This document shows, piece after piece, positions 47,556-58,424 of a stretch of 64,000 bases of DNA. How positions within the stretch are numbered: the stretch's first letter is position 1; every line of letters begins with the position of its first letter. Made by a program: the position numbers and the translations under genes. Source of the stretch: Hypoxylon rubiginosum (Eukaryota; Ascomycota; Sordariomycetes; Xylariales; Hypoxylaceae); contig CADCXA010000055.1 in the NCBI GenBank assembly GCA_902806565.1, positions 1,860,001 to 1,924,000 on the forward strand. Direction: 5' to 3'. The notes beneath the pieces were generated by a model. The model worked only from the letters and a program-made list of their open reading frames with translations, searched no databases and was not told where the DNA came from.

Positions 47556-47917
47556 AATAAAAAAAAACAAAACATAATTAAAAATATATTAAAAATAATT
47601 ATATATTAATAAACGTTAAGTTTATAAATTTTTAAATCGTTTTAATTATTTTATTAAAATAATATTATTATTTAAATTTTAAATTAACTTTTATTTGTTT
47701 TTTATTTTATTTTTTATTAAAAACTTAATTTAATAATAAAATTTTTAATATATCTTTTTTTTATATATTTAAAATATAAATATATTAATAAAAATCTTTT
47801 TATTTAAAATATTAATTTAATATATTATTTTCTTTTTTTTTAAATTTTTTATTTTCTTTTTTTTTTCCTTATTTATTATTATTATATTATATATTTAAAT
47901 TAATTTAAATTTATTAT
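47556..47917. other. Spacer between the two LTR elements, AT-only
   Basis: About 362 bp lying between the right end of element 1 and the left LTR of element 2. It begins with the duplicated target AATAA and ends with the duplicated target ATTAT. It belongs to neither element, yet is as A/T-rich as they are. It should contain what remains of the DNA once joining the lectin-like and FTA2-like genes. Confidence 0.6.
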
Positions 47918-48999
47918 TATTATATAATTTAATTTAAATAACTTATTTAATTAAAAAAACTTATAATTATAAATTTTAATAAATATATATTTTATATATT
48001 AATATATAAATTAATTAAAAATAAATAAATAAAAATAATTTAAATTAAAATAATAAAATTAATATATATTAATTAAATATTTAAAATGAGCAACACTCCT
48101 TGCGCAGTATGGCTCTCGCGAAAATCCGCGCAGTATCCAGGTTAGCGCATATCGGACCCCCGCACTAGCAAATCCCCACGCAATTCGCATACAAATCTGT
48201 TAGCGCGACGGTACGCAATTCGCGATTACAAAATTGAGCTTTTTGCCAATTCCTCGCATTCGCAGGATAATAACTTCATAGAATCGAGGATAAATTATAT
48301 ATACTTGAACTAGTTTAATAGAGCAGAAAATGGCAAAAATCCCAATACAAGTTGCACTTCGGTCCGACAAATCCTTTCAATTGAATTAGGTTTCGAATGC
48401 CAGGTATTGGGTTTCGAATGCCAGGTATCCGGAATTCAAAGTTGGCTTTCAAGGCTATCACGTGACACCCATCGGCCACATTCCCATTCAAGATATCAAC
48501 CTTTATACCTAAATATCTCCTCAACCAGGGCATGCACCGGGACGGGACCTATATCATTCAAAAGCTCTCAATTAAGCGAAACTTTTAAATCTGGTTGCAC
48601 CATTTGGGGACTGTAGATGACTTAGATACGGGGACTAATATAACAGATCCGAAGGCAATGGCCTGGAATTCAATTGAAAAATCCGTACCTGGGATAGCCG
48701 GCTTACTTGCACATTAACAGGTTTGTAGGATATTTGTACGGATAGCTGTTAGTGCGGGGTTTTCGGCGCTAGATATGTACAAACACGGATACTGCGCGAA
48801 AAATCGACGAGAGCCATACTGCGCAAGGAGTGTTGCTCTTTAAAATAATAATAAAATAAAAATTAAATAGTAATTTTAAAATATAAATAAAACTTTAAAT
48901 TTTTATTTAAATTAAAAAAAATTAAAAATCTTAAAACTTATAAAAATTATTATATTAAATTAAAATTATTTTAAATTTTTAATATAAATTTTTATTATA
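47918..48999 (+). repeat. Left LTR of element 2, RIP-mutated, split by MITE copy 2
   Basis: The LTR pieces are 47918-48087 and 48847-48999, together 323 bp and collinear with 55346-55668. Confidence 0.85.
48088..48838 (+). mobile_element. Non-autonomous TIR element (MITE-like), copy 2, 751 bp
   Basis: Same family as 45060-45805, in the opposite orientation, with the same GAGCAACACTCC...GGAGTGTTGCTC ends. It is flanked by TTTAAAAT on both sides (48080-48087 and 48839-48846), a perfect 8-bp duplication, and interrupts the left LTR of element 2. The right LTR of that element (TTTAAAAT at 55508-55515) shows the uninterrupted target. An internal sequence near 48392-48429 contains a duplicated 'GGTTTCGAATGCCAGGTAT'-like unit absent from copy 1. 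Confidence 0.93.
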
Positions 49000-51900
49000 A
49001 ATAATTTTTATTTTTTTTAAAAATTATATTAAATTTAAATAATTAATATAAATTTTTAAAATATTAAATATTTTAAAAATTTTTTACTTTAAATTAATTA
49101 TTTTATAATTTTTTTTAATAATTTAAAACCTTTTTTTTTAATAAGTAATATTTTTTTATTATTATTAAAAGATATTTTTTTTAAGGTAATTTATATTATT
49201 ATTTTAATGTAATTTTTTTATAACTTAATATTATTATTATTTTTATTAATAACTTTATTATATTTTATTTTAAAATTATTAAAATAAAAAAAACTTATTT
49301 TATCCTTTAAAAAATTTAAATTTAAAATCCTTTTAATTAAAAAAACCTTTTAATTAATTAACTTTTTATATAAATAATACCAATAAAAGTTTTTTTTATT
49401 TTTTTTTTATTAAAAACTTAAAAGATTTTTTATTAAACTTAATATTTTTTTTATTATTTAAAAACTTATTAAAATAAAAATAATATCTTAGTTTAAAAAT
49501 TTAGTTTTTATATTTTACTGATTTTAAAATTATAAATTAATTATAAAAAATATTTTTAATTTTATTATATTTAATATTATTATTATTAATTTTTTAAAAT
49601 AAATTTTATAATTTTATATTTAAATATAAAACTTTTATAATGTTATTTAAATTTTAATTATTTAAATAAATATTACTTATTAAAAGAATTAAAAAGTTTA
49701 TAAAAATTATAATATTTTTTATATAGTTTATAATATTATTATTTAAATATATAATATAAAAATTAAAATATTAATAATTTAAATTATTAGTTTTAAATAT
49801 TAAGTTAAATAGTTTAATTAAATATTTTTATAATAAATCTAAAAAACTATTATTAAGTTTATAAATAATAATATTATATAATAAATTATAATTAACAAAT
49901 TAACTTAAATTATTTAAAAATAATATTTAATTTTAAAGTTATTATATATTAATTTTAATATTTATAAAAAAATTTAAAATAAAATTACTAAATAAACTAT
50001 TATTAAAAACTTATAAATTAACAAGCTATTTACTTAAAAATATATTAATCTAACCTAGTTAAATTAAGTTTTTTAAAAGTAACTATTAAATTTTTAAATA
50101 TATATTAAAGTTATTTTTATTAAATTTATTAAATAATTAACTGTTAATTAATTAATTAATATATAATTAATATTTAAAAATATAAAAAAATAAGTTATAT
50201 TTAAATTAAACTTTTAATAATTAACTTAAACTGATATTATTTTTAATATTTACTTTTTATTTATATATTTTAATTTAAAAATAAAAATAAGAAATTAATT
50301 ATTTATTTAAATTTTATAAATTAACTAGGTTAAAAAAATTATTATTAATACCTAAATTTAATTTAATTTTATTTAAATTAAATTTTTTATATTTAAAGAA
50401 AATAAAAAAGGTAATTCACCACTTTTTTTTAATAATTTTAATGGTAATTTAAATAATTTTAATAATAAAAAAAATAAATTATTATTAGGATTTTTATAAA
50501 AACTGTTATTTTTTTATATTTTATATATTAAATTAACTTCTTTAATTATATTAAAAAATAAATTAATTTAAATGTTTAAATAATTAATTTGTTTTATTTT
50601 TATTATTATTAATTTTATATATTTTAATAAACTTATTATTTATAATAATAAAAACTTTTTTAAATTTTAACCCTAGTATTTAAAAATAAAATTATATATA
50701 AAAATATATATAAAAACTTTTTTAAAAAATTATTATTATATTAACTAAATAAAATTTTTATTAATAAAAAAAATTTAAATATAATATTAATAAAAATTAT
50801 AAATAATAAAATAAATAAAATTTATAAACTTTTAAATAAGTTATAAACTTGTTTTAAAAAAATGTTTTAAAGATTTTTTAAAAAAGTATTATAATTTAAA
50901 AAAGATATTTAAGTTTAAATATTATAAAAATATAACTTAATATTTTATTAAAATATTAAACCTTAATAAATTAGTTTAATAATTTAAAATAATTTTCTAG
51001 AATTATATTATTAAAACTTTATTAAATAAGATTATTAAACTAATATATTTTTATTAAAAAAGTTTTTTAAATAATAATAAAAAATTTATTAATATTATTT
51101 AAAAAGTTAAATAAATTTATAAAAATATATTTATAAATTTTAATATATTAAAAAAAAATAAGCTTAATTTAATAATAAAATAATTAAAGTTAAATTATTA
51201 ATTTTACGGTAAGAATAATTATTTTAAATTTAATTAAAATTAATTTTTAAAAAAATAAAATTAATAAATAAGTAGTAATTAATTTAATTTTAAAAATAAA
51301 TACTGGGTTTTTAATAAAAAAGTTTTATAAGAAATTAATTAAATGGATATTAATTAACGTAAAAAGGATAAATATTTATATTAATATTATAAAAAAAATA
51401 ATTATAATATTTTATTTTATTTTATAAAAAAGAATATTAATAAAAAAAAATTATTTATAGCCTTAAAAAAAATTATTTTTATAAAATAAAAGTTTAGTGA
51501 TAATATAATACCGGTTTTTATATTTATAAAAAAAGGTGAAAATTAATTTAATTTTAATAAAGTTTTTTTTTTTAAGAATTATTAAAAAAGAAAACTCTGA
51601 TTTAAATTTTTAAATAACTATTTTATTATATTAATAAAAAATTAATAACTTAATAACGAATTTATTTTAATTAAAATATAAAAATTATAATAAATTTTAT
51701 TTATTAGATAATTAAAATTAAAAAAGATATATAAAATTATAAAAAATATTAATAAATTTTTATATTTTACTTTAATATATTAAATTATAAATTATAAAAA
51801 GTTTTTAATTTTTAATAAATTGATTTTTAAATTATATTTTAAAAGTTAATTTATTTATAAAATAATATTTATTTATAATAATAAGAAATATTAAATAAAA

Positions 51901-54900
51901 ATATTTATAAATATTAAAAATAACGTATTAATTATGTTTTTTTTTTAAAATATATTAATAAAAGATTTTTATTTATAAATAATAATATTTTTAATTAATA
52001 GTAAATTTTAACGCCTTAATATTTAAATAAAAAAATAGGTTTTATTTAAAAGTTTTTATATTATAATATTAAAAAAATTATTTTATTTATTTTAACTTTA
52101 AATTTATTAATTTAAATAAGGAATATAATATTATTTTTTTTTAATAATAATTTAAATAATATTAATTAATTTACTTTTTTTTTTAAACTTAAAAAATTTA
52201 ATTTATTTTTAAATATTATAAAAAAAATTATATAAATAAGATTTTAATAAACTTATTAACGTTTTTTTTTTATTTTAACTGTAATTTAAACAAATATTTA
52301 AAAAGTATTTAAAAATGTTTTTAAAGAATTCTAAGAATTTTATTTAATTATAATTTAAAAAATAAAATAATAATTTCTTAATTATTAACTTTAAAATTAT
52401 ATTATAAACCTTTATAAAAAAAAAACACTTTCTTAAAAACCTTTTTATATTATAAATAAAAAAAAATTATTTATTTTAAAGTTTTAATTAAAAAAAATAA
52501 TTAATATAAGAAAAATTAAAAAATTTATTTTATTATATATTATTTTAATAATGTTTATTAAAAAAACAGATTTAAAGGATTTATTATAATTTATTATTAA
52601 TTATTAAAGATTTAATATTATTATTATATTAATTTATTATTTAATTTTTTTAATTATAGAATTTTAAATACGATTTAAAACCGTTAAGTTTTTTATTAAA
52701 ATTAATTTTAAGTTTAAATTTAACCTTATATAAATTAAAAAAAAAAACGAATAAAAAACAGTTTTTAAATATAAATATAATTTATATAAATATTTAATAA
52801 TATTTTTTAAACTTATTAATATTTTAGTAATTTTTTAAATTATAATAAATAATATTTTTTAAAATTTAATTAATATTAATATGTTTATTTATTTTAATAA
52901 TATTTTTATTTATAAAAACATTTAAAAAAAATATAATATTTTAATAAAAAAAGTTTTTAAATAGTTAATAAAATACCATTTAATTATATTATTAAAAAAA
53001 TATTTTTAAAAAGTTTAAAAAATTAAATTCTTAGGATATATTATTAAAATTAATAATATATTAATAAGTTTAAATAAAATTAAAAGTATTTAAAAATAAA
53101 AAAACTTAATTAGTTTTAAAAAATATTAGTAATTTATAAAATTTATAAATTTTTATTAATGTTTTATTTATAATTTTTCGGTAATAATTAAATTTTTAAT
53201 AAATATTAATAAAAAAAATAAAAAAGATTAAAAATAAATAAAATTAATATTAATTATTTTTAAAATATTAAAGGATTAATTTATAATTATTTTAATTTTT
53301 ACTTATTTTAACCTGGATTTAATTATTTATATTAAAATAAATACCTTAAATTTTATAATAAAATTAGTTTTATTTTAAAAAAATAAAATAAAGAAATTTC
53401 ATTTTATAATATTTTATTTTTAAAAGTTAAACCTAGTTAAAATAAATTATAAAATTTATAATAAAAAATTACTAAGTATTATTAACTTTTTTTAAAAAAT
53501 AAAAATAATATTTTAAAAAAATATATTATTAAATTAAAGTTTATTTTAATTATTAAAACCTTTTTTATTTTATTATTATTAAAATATTAAACTGAAAATA
53601 AGTTTAATAAGTTTAGTAACTTATTATATATTAGTTTATTATTAATTATTAATTAAAATATTTAAATAAAAAAACTAATATTTTATTTAAATTATTATAA
53701 TATCGCTTTAAAAAAAAAAAAAGCTAAAAATTAATTAATTATTTTAATTTTATAAGAAAAATATTTTTCGTATTTATAAAAAATTATATTTATTATTTTA
53801 ATTGTTATTTTATTTATATTAAAATAACTTTATAATTTTAAAATATTATAATAATTATTAAAATTTATAAAAAATTTTAGAAAAGTTATATTAAAAGATT
53901 TTATTTATTTAAAATAAAAGAATTAATTAAAAAAAAATATAAAAATATAAAATAATTTATTTTATTATAAAAATTATTTATAAATATTAATAGTTTTATA
54001 ATAAAAAATTATAAAATTTAAGTATAATATATATATTATTAATTATATAAAAATAAATAAAACTATAAAATTAATTATTTATAACTTTTAATAATTTAAT
54101 TTAAAAAATATAATTAAAAAATATATTAAAAAATGTTTAAAATATTAAAAAAATAAAATCTTAAGATATATATTTTATAGTTTCTTTTAATTTATAAAAT
54201 TTTATTATAAACTTTAATATATTATTATAATAAATTTTATTATAAATTTATTATTATTAAATAAATATGATTTTATATAAATAATAATAGATTTTTTTAT
54301 AAAAATAACTTATTTTATTTTTTTTAAAATAAAAAAAAAAAGATTAATAATTTTATTAAAATTTTTATTAAAAAATATTAAAAACTATATAATATATTAT
54401 TAAATATTATTTTTAATAAAAATTTTAAATTTATAATATACTTATAAAAAAACTTTTTTAAATTAATAAATATTAAATTTTATATAAATATAGTTTTTTA
54501 TTTTTAAACTAATAAATAAATTAAACGATTTAATTAAACTTTTAAAACTTATTTATAATTATTTATTAATTATAAAATAAATAATTAAAAAAACCTATTT
54601 TTTATAATTAAATTTATTTATAATAATATAATTTTATTTTTTTTTTATATAATATTTTTTTATATTAATTATAGTTATTATTTTATAATATATAATTTTT
54701 TATTTAAAGTACTTAAAAACTTAAAAAACTAATTTTACTTTTATTAAATAACTTAAATTTAAAAAAAATATTTAAAAACACCTTAAATAAAACTAATATT
54801 AAATAAAAACTTAAATAAATAAAAAACACGTTAAAAATTTTAAATATATTAAAAAATAATTAATTATACTAAACATTAAAAATATAAAAATAAAAAAACC

Positions 54901-55345
54901 TATAAAAAAACTAGATTAAAAAATATTAAAATTTTTTAAAATTTAAAAAATAATTTTTTTAATTATTATAAAGTTTATATTTTTTAAAAACTAGAAAATT
55001 TATAACTTATTTTATGTTTTTTTTATTAAATTTTATTATATTAATAATTAAATATTATTTAATTTTAATTAGGTTTTATAAAGAATAATTTTAATTAAAA
55101 CGAAAAATTACTAAGTAGAAAAAATAAAAGATTTTATAAAAAACTTAAAAAAAATAAAATATTTAATTAAATAAAAAAAATAATTTATTAAAAAACATTA
55201 AATTTAAAAACCTTATAATTATTTATTTAATAAAAAAATTAAATATTTTATTAAAAATTTTTATTAATAGTAATTAAAAAAATTTATAAATTTTTATATT
55301 TATAAAATAACGTTTTAAAATAAAATTTAAAAAAAAGGAAATTAA

Positions 55346-55668
55346 TATTATATAATTTAATTTAAATAATTTATTTAATTAAAGAAATTTATAATTATAG
55401 ATTTTAATAAATATATATTTTATATATTAATATATAAGTTAATTAAAAATAAATAAATAAAAATAATTTAAATTAAAATAATAAAATTAATATATATTAA
55501 TTAAGTGTTTAAAATAATAATAAAATAAAAATCAAGTAATAACTTTAAGATATAAATAAGGTTTTAAATTCCTATCTAAATTAAAAAGAATTAAGGACCT
55601 TAGGATTTATAAAGATTATTATATTAAATTGAAGTTATTTTAAGTCTCTGATATAGACCCTTGTCACA
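55346..55668 (+). repeat. Right LTR of element 2, outer part little RIP-mutated
   Basis: 323 bp ending TTGTCACA. From about 55530 onwards C and G return, whereas the matching part of the left LTR is A/T-only. Confidence 0.85.
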
Positions 55669-55722
55669 ATTACAGATCTAGCGCCACTACCTCTCTGCGA
55701 TGGTCCCAAACTAAAGCCGTTC

Positions 55723-56798
55723 ATGTTTCGCGGGCCGCAGAGAATCGAGTTTCTCGAATACGTCGGAGAAGGCTCGCACGCACATGTCTTCAAAGTTAGA
55801 ATTCAGGAGAAAATCTACGCATTGAAGCTAGTGAGTGACACCGAGTGCGAATGCACGTAGAAAGTTGCAAATTAACCGCGCTGTAGTTTAGGTTTGTCTA
55901 CGACGACGACTGGCTAATTCCTACAGACGACACCGATGATGATATCCAGACAATGAGCGCCCTCTACAACTATGCGGAGCCGTTCAGCTGCGAGTGCCGT
56001 GCCTTCGGCCGCATTCAAGAAGCCGGTCTCGAAAACCTAGCAATAAGGTGCTTCGGCTACCTACTACTTGACGAAGAGCACGAGCGCACTATGATGAATC
56101 AGTTCAGCCACCTCGAGCTCGAATTCAACGGGAGTATGGATGAACCCGGGCTTGAAGAAGTCCGTTCTCGCTTTCCGGGTAAAGATGGCAGGGACCCGCC
56201 CATTCGGGGCATCGTCAAAGAGTTCGGTCAGTGTGCCGAGGGTTTGACTGCTCTCCTTGCAAGAAAACTCTTGAAGGATATCAAGAGTCTGCAGGGTCTC
56301 GGCATCATCAACATGGATGTGGCACACCGACAGGTCGTCAGCGGCAGGCTTTCTGACTTCAGCACCGCAATCACTGTACGACATTTTGTTACGAGTCCGG
56401 AGCTGAACCCGAATCTCAATCCTGACGAGATATCTGCCATGGAGTTTGAAACTTTCCAATTGAGCAGTAATGACTACTGGGCTTTCGACGCAATGGTACG
56501 AAAATGGAACTGGGAGAACAAACGCAAGATCACGGTCTATGCATTCCCTGGTGGCGATGGTTGTCAAATCAAGTATAACTTGAGAAGTAAGCGGCCAACT
56601 CTCCCGTCTCGGTGGCGTTTCTACACATTCGTTGATCCGAGGGAAGGACAAGGGGTATCGAAGAAACGCAAACCAGCGAGGTGGTATTATGAATGTGATG
56701 ATATGGCAGCCCGTAGACTCAACCGTAAAGGAGGTTTTAGTGCCTTCCACGAGTGGGAGTTTAAAGACGGATATATATATCCACGAAGAAGAGCATAG
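55723..56798 (+). CDS. FTA2-like / kinase-fold protein (2 exons, about 339 aa), N-terminus probably displaced by an LTR element
   Basis: Exons 55723-55830 and 55887-56798. The N-terminal part contains a glycine-rich loop and Lys strand, 'VGEGSHAHVFKV' then 'IYALKL', followed by 'FRFVYDDDWLIP', 'CECRAFGRIQEAG' and 'GIINMDVAHRQ'. This is the kinase-like pattern of the fungal family described as kinetochore Sim4 complex subunit FTA2. The catalytic-loop Asp-x-x-x-x-Asn is only partly kept, so kinase activity is doubtful. The frame stays open upstream of the first ATG ('DLAPLPLCDGPKLKPF') up to the edge of the retrotransposon that ends at 55668. The insertion has therefore probably separated the native start codon and promoter from the gene. 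Whether it is still expressed from the ATG at 55723 cannot be told. Confidence 0.6.
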
Positions 56799-57526
56799 TT
56801 AGCATGAATAAAAAAGAAATTGAGATTTCGACCTTGTCACGATGTTTACACTATGTAGATGCAGGAACAGCAATGCTGTTACGCGAAAAGTTCATAACCT
56901 ATCTGCTCAAAGCGATGTCCCTTTGAGCTTCAGTCTCACCCCTTATCCGGGCCAACCGACCACCAAAGGGCCAGCGGTCACAGGACTACTGGAGATAGAT
57001 CCGATCCTTGGTAAATATTCCTAGCATGTAGGTATTTGATAAGTGATGTGGACTGTTTGGTTGGGTGCATTGTCACTTTCCGTAATCAATCTAAAACTAC
57101 ATCCTATACAAGCTCACGTAACACCAGGTCCATGCCAAGTCGCCAGGAGATATACGAGAGCATCTATGCAACTAATATCAAATATCATTCCTCATATTTC
57201 TTCAGAATGATTTGTCTCAAACTAAAATCGGCCACTTACCTGTCACCCGCTTATTTAGCTATTTCTTTATTTCAGAAAAGCGCCTTTCCGCTATTTCGTA
57301 AATACGAGGTCATACAGGTAACCACCCCTGTTTCATAGAGGGAGGAGCTGGACTGACAGATTATCGTGGCCTGTCTTTACCCTTTTTTCAATTATAGCCC
57401 ATCGTGTCGGACTATCAGAACTGCTTGACACCTTTAGTTCACCTTCAATGTATCTTTCGAATCATCTTTGCATTATAAAGTTAAGCTGTTAATCTGTTAG
57501 GCTGTTAGGGATCTGTAATCAAGACT
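56799..57526. other. Intergenic region, no gene seen
   Basis: Short reading frames only; the 100-codon frame 57036-57338 has no recognisable features. Confidence 0.35.
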
Positions 57527-58027
57527 ATGGCCGGTCAACACACTACACTACGATTTGTACTTACTCAAAATAAACCGCCCATACCATGCAACACGTCAAT
57601 CAAGTCGAATTCTCAACCTACAGCATGGCCGGATATCGAGTCTGTCGAATTTTGGCCAGAGTTCAATTTGGAAAGGCTTAACCTCGTGGTTGGCCCTGGG
57701 AAGCCGAGTTCGAAATTTAGCATGAAGGAACTCATACGTGATGACGAACCTATACAAACGGGGGAATAGCGACATATTTGGGTGCTGAGACAGATTGGAC
57801 ACTTCTGCAGGACTGCCAATACTCCCTACGGGTACATTCAAACAAACGAAGAACTGGTTGCGTGCTACTTCAAGAAGGATGTCAAACCCGACACATTCAA
57901 GGCATACATCATGCCGATCTCGTGGTCCTCGCATGGCCCAACAGTGCTCACGATGATTGGTGAGATGCTGTTGGTACTATATGCATATGTACATATGTAT
58001 ATAGGAGGTATTGATAGGTTCGGTTAA
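57527..58027 (+). pseudogene. Hypothetical fungal protein with in-frame stop (probable pseudogene)
   Basis: An ATG at 57527 opens a frame of 80 codons ending at TAG 57767-57769. The same frame stays open for 85 further codons to 58027. The downstream part, 'TPYGYIQTNEELVACYFKK' then 'ISWSSHGPTVLTM', resembles the conserved core of a large family of uncharacterised fungal proteins, where 'YGY/FI.T..ELV' is followed by 'PWS.HG...LT'. The stop therefore appears to split one gene. A CAG-to-TAG change would account for it and would be the kind of change RIP makes. No intron with acceptable length and signals removes the stop. Function of the family is unknown to me. Confidence 0.45.
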
Positions 58028-58424
58028 GTACTTAGGTACCTACCTAAGTATGTAGGCTGGTCGTGTTTGCAATTTGACAGGATATGTACCTAAGAGATAT
58101 ATCAAGGCCATCCAATCAGAAATCTCTAGTTCATAATATAGTGGCTCAGCTCACGGCTAAGCCACGAATCACCCCTCATTATCTTCTGGTGTTCTACCCT
58201 AAATTTTGACAACCCCACCAAACTTCTACCACGGCGCAAATCATCGCCAGGAACCATTCCACCCTCCACCCTCCACCCTCCACCCTCTACCCAATTCTCT
58301 TCTCATCTTTGTTTCTACTCTGGCATCTGGCCCTTTTCTGCTCTTCCTTTATTTCGAGGCTCTTCGATTTGTCTTTCTCTGCCTCAGATCTCTACTCGGG
58401 AGCCAACTCCCGTACCATCCAGCC
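58028..58424. other. Intergenic, promoter and leader of Rli1
   Basis: Contains a TAGGTACCTACCTA palindromic stretch at 58030-58055 and a CCACCCT tandem repeat at about 58260-58286 in a pyrimidine-rich leader before the ATG at 58425. Confidence 0.5.

Larger units (their letters stand above)
47918..55668 (+). mobile_element. Ty3/Gypsy-type LTR retrotransposon 2 (about 7 kb plus nested MITE), RIP-degraded
   Basis: The left LTR (47918-48999, interrupted by a 751-bp element plus its 8-bp duplication) and the right LTR (55346-55668) are each 323 bp and align without gaps apart from that insertion. The right LTR ends TTGTCACA, and the 5-bp flanks are ATTAT (47913-47917) and ATTAC (55669-55673). A purine-rich tract AAAAAAAAGGAAA lies just before the right LTR. 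Allowing only C-to-T and G-to-A decay, the plus strand near 52884-52915 fits the reverse transcriptase motif YLDDILIY, and near 54494-54545 the integrase motif HPQTDGQTE. Reverse transcriptase before integrase is the Ty3/Gypsy order. All frames are full of stops, so the element is dead. Confidence 0.85.

Noticed and set aside
38190..55600. AT-only block as mitochondrial DNA insertion or centromere core
   Set aside because: LTR pairs, terminal inverted repeats and target duplications related purely by C-to-T and G-to-A changes explain it as RIP-degraded transposons. No mitochondrial gene or rRNA/tRNA motif was recognised.
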